This document shows positions 61,911 through 64,000 of a stretch of 64,000 nucleotides of DNA, one piece after another. The DNA is from Microbacterium sp. 1.5R. GTDB lineage: Bacteria; Actinomycetota; Actinomycetes; Actinomycetales; Microbacteriaceae. Location: positions 62,001 through 126,000 of the forward strand of contig NZ_VDRC01000002.1 of assembly GCF_007667425.1 (NCBI RefSeq), written 5' to 3'. The position numbers and the translations under genes are program-made. Positions within the stretch are counted from its first letter, which is position 1. Every line of letters begins with the position of its first letter. The notes under the pieces are model-generated. The model ran no database searches. It worked only from the letters and a program-made list of their open reading frames with translations, and was not told where the DNA came from.

Positions 61911-62659
61911 ACGCCGCCACCACCACGCTCGAGAGCCTCAGCACGGCCTCGATGACGAAGAAGTTCGGCGGTGTCACCGCGGTCGACGCGGCCACCGTCA
62001 GCTTCAAGGAGGGCATGGTCAACGGCCTGATCGGTCCGAACGGATCCGGCAAGACGACGTTCTTCAACTGCGTGACCGGCATGATCAAGCCGGACTCCGG
62101 CGAGGTCAGCTACCGGGGCCAGTCGATCACCCGCAAGTCTCCCGACCGCATCGCGCGGGCCGGTATCGGCCGCAGCTTCCAGCTGTGCCGCGTCTTCCCG
62201 CGGATGACCGTGATGGAGAACCTGCTGGTCGCAGTGCGCAGCACCAGCATCCGCCAGCAGCTGCGGTCGGCGCATGATCCGGACGAGCTCGAACGGGCGC
62301 GCGGGTGGCTGCGGCGGGTCGGCATCGACCACCTCGAGCACGCCGAGGCGCGCAACCTCAGCTACGGCCAGCAGAAGCTCCTGGAGCTCGCCGGCGTGCT
62401 CATGGGCGAGCCGGACACGATCATGCTCGACGAGCCGGCCGGCGGCGTGAATCCGGCCCTCATCGGCCGCATCGCCACGCTCGTCCGCGAGCTCAACGAC
62501 GAGGGCAAGACCTTCATCATCGTCGAGCACAACATGGAGATGGTCATGAGCCTGTGCGATCACGTCGTCGTGTTCGACCGTGGGCGGCCGATCGCCGAGG
62601 GCACCCCCGAGATCATCCAGCAAGATCCGCGCGTCCTGGAGGCCTACCTTGGAGTCTGA
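61907..62659 (+). CDS. HAAT-type ABC ATPase (LivG-like)
   Basis: A 250-aa ATPase with Walker A GLIGPNGSGKTTFFN, the LivG-specific Q-loop region GIGRSFQLCRVFPRMTVMEN, signature LSYGQQKLLELAGVL, Walker B TIMLDEPAGGVNP and H-loop IIVEHNMEMVMSLCD. Start ATG at 61907 overlaps the permease stop. It energises the transporter with the second ATPase as a heterodimer. Confidence 0.92.
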   Translation: MNAATTTLESLSTASMTKKFGGVTAVDAATVSFKEGMVNGLIGPNGSGKTTFFNCVTGMIKPDSGEVSYRGQSITRKSPDRIARAGIGRSFQLCRVFPRMTVMENLLVAVRSTSIRQQLRSAHDPDELERARGWLRRVGIDHLEHAEARNLSYGQQKLLELAGVLMGEPDTIMLDEPAGGVNPALIGRIATLVRELNDEGKTFIIVEHNMEMVMSLCDHVVVFDRGRPIAEGTPEIIQQDPRVLEAYLGV

Positions 62660-63395
62660 AGCGAAGAACCTGCTCGAACTGCGCGACATCGAGGCCGGCT
62701 ACGGTCGTGCCGCACTGGTGCTCCGCGGTCTCACGGTCGAGGTGCCGCCGGGTTCCGTCGTGTGCCTCGTCGGACCCAACGGCGCGGGCAAGTCGACCGT
62801 GTTGAAGGTCGCCAGCGGCATGCTCAAGCCGCGGTCCGGCCGCATCTCGGTCGACGGCCGCGACATCACCGGCGACGGACCCCAGTCGATGCTGCGCAAC
62901 GGCCTCGCGCACGTGCTGCAGGGGCACAGCGTGTTCCGCGAGATGACCGTCGGCGAGAACGTCATGCTCGGCGCGTTCACCCTGAAGGACCAGGCGGTCA
63001 TCCAGGAGCGCGTCGAGTTCGTGCAGAACCTCTTCCCCATCGTGGGGGAGCGGTGGAAGCAGCTCGCCGGGCTCCTCTCCGGCGGCCAGCAGAAGCAGGT
63101 CGAGTTCGCGCGGTCGCTCATGGTGAGCCCCAAGGTCGTGCTGCTCGACGAGCCGTCGATGGGGCTCGACCCCAAGACGACCGAGAAGGTGTTCGAGCAG
63201 GTCGTGAGAATGCGCGACGCGGGCACCGCAGTGCTGCTCGTCGAGCAGAACGCCCGCCGCGCTCTCGAGACCGCCGACATCGGGTGCGTGCTCGACCTCG
63301 GACGCGTGCACATCTCCGGGCCGGCGTCCGAGCTGCTGGCCGACCCGACTCTGGCCGCGCTCTACCTCGGAGGCAAGCCAGCCGCCAACCACTAG
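62649..63395 (+). CDS. HAAT-type ABC ATPase (LivF-like)
   Basis: A 248-aa ATPase with Walker A LVGPNGAGKSTVLK, LivF-type Q-loop LAHVLQGHSVFREMTVGENV, signature LLSGGQQKQVEFARSL, Walker B VVLLDEPSMGLDP and H-loop LLVEQNARRALE. The TTG at 62649 has GGAGG 6 nt upstream (62638-62642) and lies in the end of the LivG-like gene (11-bp overlap); no ATG/GTG start fits before the first strand. It is the second TTG start with an internal Shine-Dalgarno in this operon. Last transporter gene. Confidence 0.88.
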   Translation: MESEAKNLLELRDIEAGYGRAALVLRGLTVEVPPGSVVCLVGPNGAGKSTVLKVASGMLKPRSGRISVDGRDITGDGPQSMLRNGLAHVLQGHSVFREMTVGENVMLGAFTLKDQAVIQERVEFVQNLFPIVGERWKQLAGLLSGGQQKQVEFARSLMVSPKVVLLDEPSMGLDPKTTEKVFEQVVRMRDAGTAVLLVEQNARRALETADIGCVLDLGRVHISGPASELLADPTLAALYLGGKPAANH

Positions 63396-63532
63396 TCCCT
63401 CACCCACCAGGCCCGTCGGCGATTCGTCCGCCCACCCGCCGCGATCGTCCACTCCGCTGCAGTGCCGCCCCGGAGCGAGGCAGCAGTCCCCTCGGCACGA
63501 CACCACACGACGACGACGTTGAGAGGTCTCTG

Positions 63533-64000
63533 ATGCAGGAACGAAGCATGCGGTCGACGAGCACGAGCGGGCGGACGGACGGTGCCCAGCCGTCCCGACG
63601 AACACGCAGACGGATGGCCGCAGGAGCGGTCGCGGCGATCATGGTGGGCGGACTGCTCGCAGCATCCCCCGCCGCAGCCGCCGAGCCGTTCACCGAGCTG
63701 ATCGACTTCGAGGACTACCAGCGCACGGCGCTGAACGGTCAGGACGGGTGGGTCGCCTCCGCGGCCCCGCAGGTCGTGGCCGACCCCCTGAACGGCAACA
63801 ACCAGGTGGTGGAATCCGTCGGCGGCGGGCAGCAGGCGTACCGGGAGATCCCCGCGATCGCCGAGGGAGACATCGGCACGCTGTTCTTCCGGTTCCTGCG
63901 CACGGGCAGCGTCGACACGTCGTTCGGGCTCACCGACGTCGATGCGCCGAACGACTACTCGAACAGCCGCGCCTACGTGAACAACCAGAACGACGATGTG
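63533..64000 (+). CDS. Secreted protein, N-terminal part (cut by window edge)
   Basis: The first 156 codons are visible. Two Arg-rich stretches precede a hydrophobic helix ending ASPAAAAEP, a good signal peptide with AxA cleavage near residue 49. The exported part starts FTELIDFEDYQRTALNGQDG and continues with a beta-rich, concanavalin/LamG-like sequence (GTLFFRFLRTGSVDTSFGLT). That would suit a carbohydrate-binding or glycoside hydrolase N-terminal domain, but the remainder is beyond the window. GAGAGG lies about 5-10 nt before the ATG at 63533. It follows the transporter operon by 137 bp and may belong to the same sugar-related locus. Confidence 0.78.
   Translation, partial: MQERSMRSTSTSGRTDGAQPSRRTRRRMAAGAVAAIMVGGLLAASPAAAAEPFTELIDFEDYQRTALNGQDGWVASAAPQVVADPLNGNNQVVESVGGGQQAYREIPAIAEGDIGTLFFRFLRTGSVDTSFGLTDVDAPNDYSNSRAYVNNQNDDV

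Overview
The window is a gene-dense, high-GC piece of an actinobacterial chromosome. The family content, GTG/TTG starts, many leaderless -10/start arrangements (a TANNNT-like box 6-7 nt before the start codon) and the recurrent words GGATGC/GCATCC point to Microbacteriaceae, most likely Microbacterium or a close relative. That assignment is inference from gene content and style; there is no rRNA marker here. I see no transposase, integrase, phage module or CRISPR array. The landscape is catabolic and transport operons, each with its own local regulator.

Layout, left part. 1-7.2 kb: an L-rhamnose operon on the minus strand (isomerase rhaI, ABC ATPase, two permeases, lipoprotein binding protein, start of one more gene), facing a divergent LacI regulator across a promoter with two matching 12-bp operators. 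7.2-7.7 kb: tRNA-Ser(GCT), hairpins and about 380 bp without a gene. 7.7-11.3 kb: a fused FAD/Fe-S D-lactate-dehydrogenase-type enzyme and a divergent GntR regulator sharing a palindrome. 11.4-19.2 kb: small hypothetical, SDR, aldo-keto reductase with a truncated NAD(P)-binding remnant, TetR plus cupin, VOC protein, a sugar isomerase/oxidoreductase operon whose operator matches the one in front of a second TetR gene, and a 2-hydroxyacid dehydrogenase. 19.4-31.6 kb: membrane and GyrI-like proteins, SufS-SufU for Fe-S assembly, GNAT, F420-type reductase, GntR, CopZ-CopA copper export behind a CsoR-type box, a coiled-coil protein paired with an HExxH protein, a phosphotransferase and a charged helical protein.

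Layout, right part. 31.7 kb: tRNA-Arg(ACG). 31.9-37.2 kb: a CitA/CitB-type two-component pair divergent from a complete tripartite tricarboxylate transporter (tctC-tctB-tctA). 37.3-41.4 kb: LysR, then mesX-mesD (DUF1852 plus a core-MetE methionine synthase), then another LysR. 41.4-48 kb: a lone fumarate-reductase-type flavoprotein, an acidic disordered protein, L-serine dehydratase, lactate permease and L-lactate dehydrogenase. 48.2-55 kb: AAA ATPase, an ABC-2 exporter pair, HrpB helicase and a flotillin. 55-56.1 kb: intergenic DNA with an 86-bp duplicated element and an orphan terminator that suggests a small RNA. 56.1-64 kb: a DUF4333 lipoprotein, a CE7-type esterase with LacI regulator, a complete branched-chain-amino-acid-type ABC transporter behind two tandem LacI operators, and the start of a secreted protein.

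How it fits together: the cell appears equipped to take up and use rhamnose, other sugars or polyols, tricarboxylates and lactate, with pyruvate-level enzymes (D-lactate dehydrogenase, L-lactate dehydrogenase, serine dehydratase) close by. No textbook defence or mobile system is visible. The most unusual items are the mesX-mesD pair, the candidate small RNA before the MarR gene, the duplicated intergenic repeat, and the paired coiled-coil/HExxH proteins.
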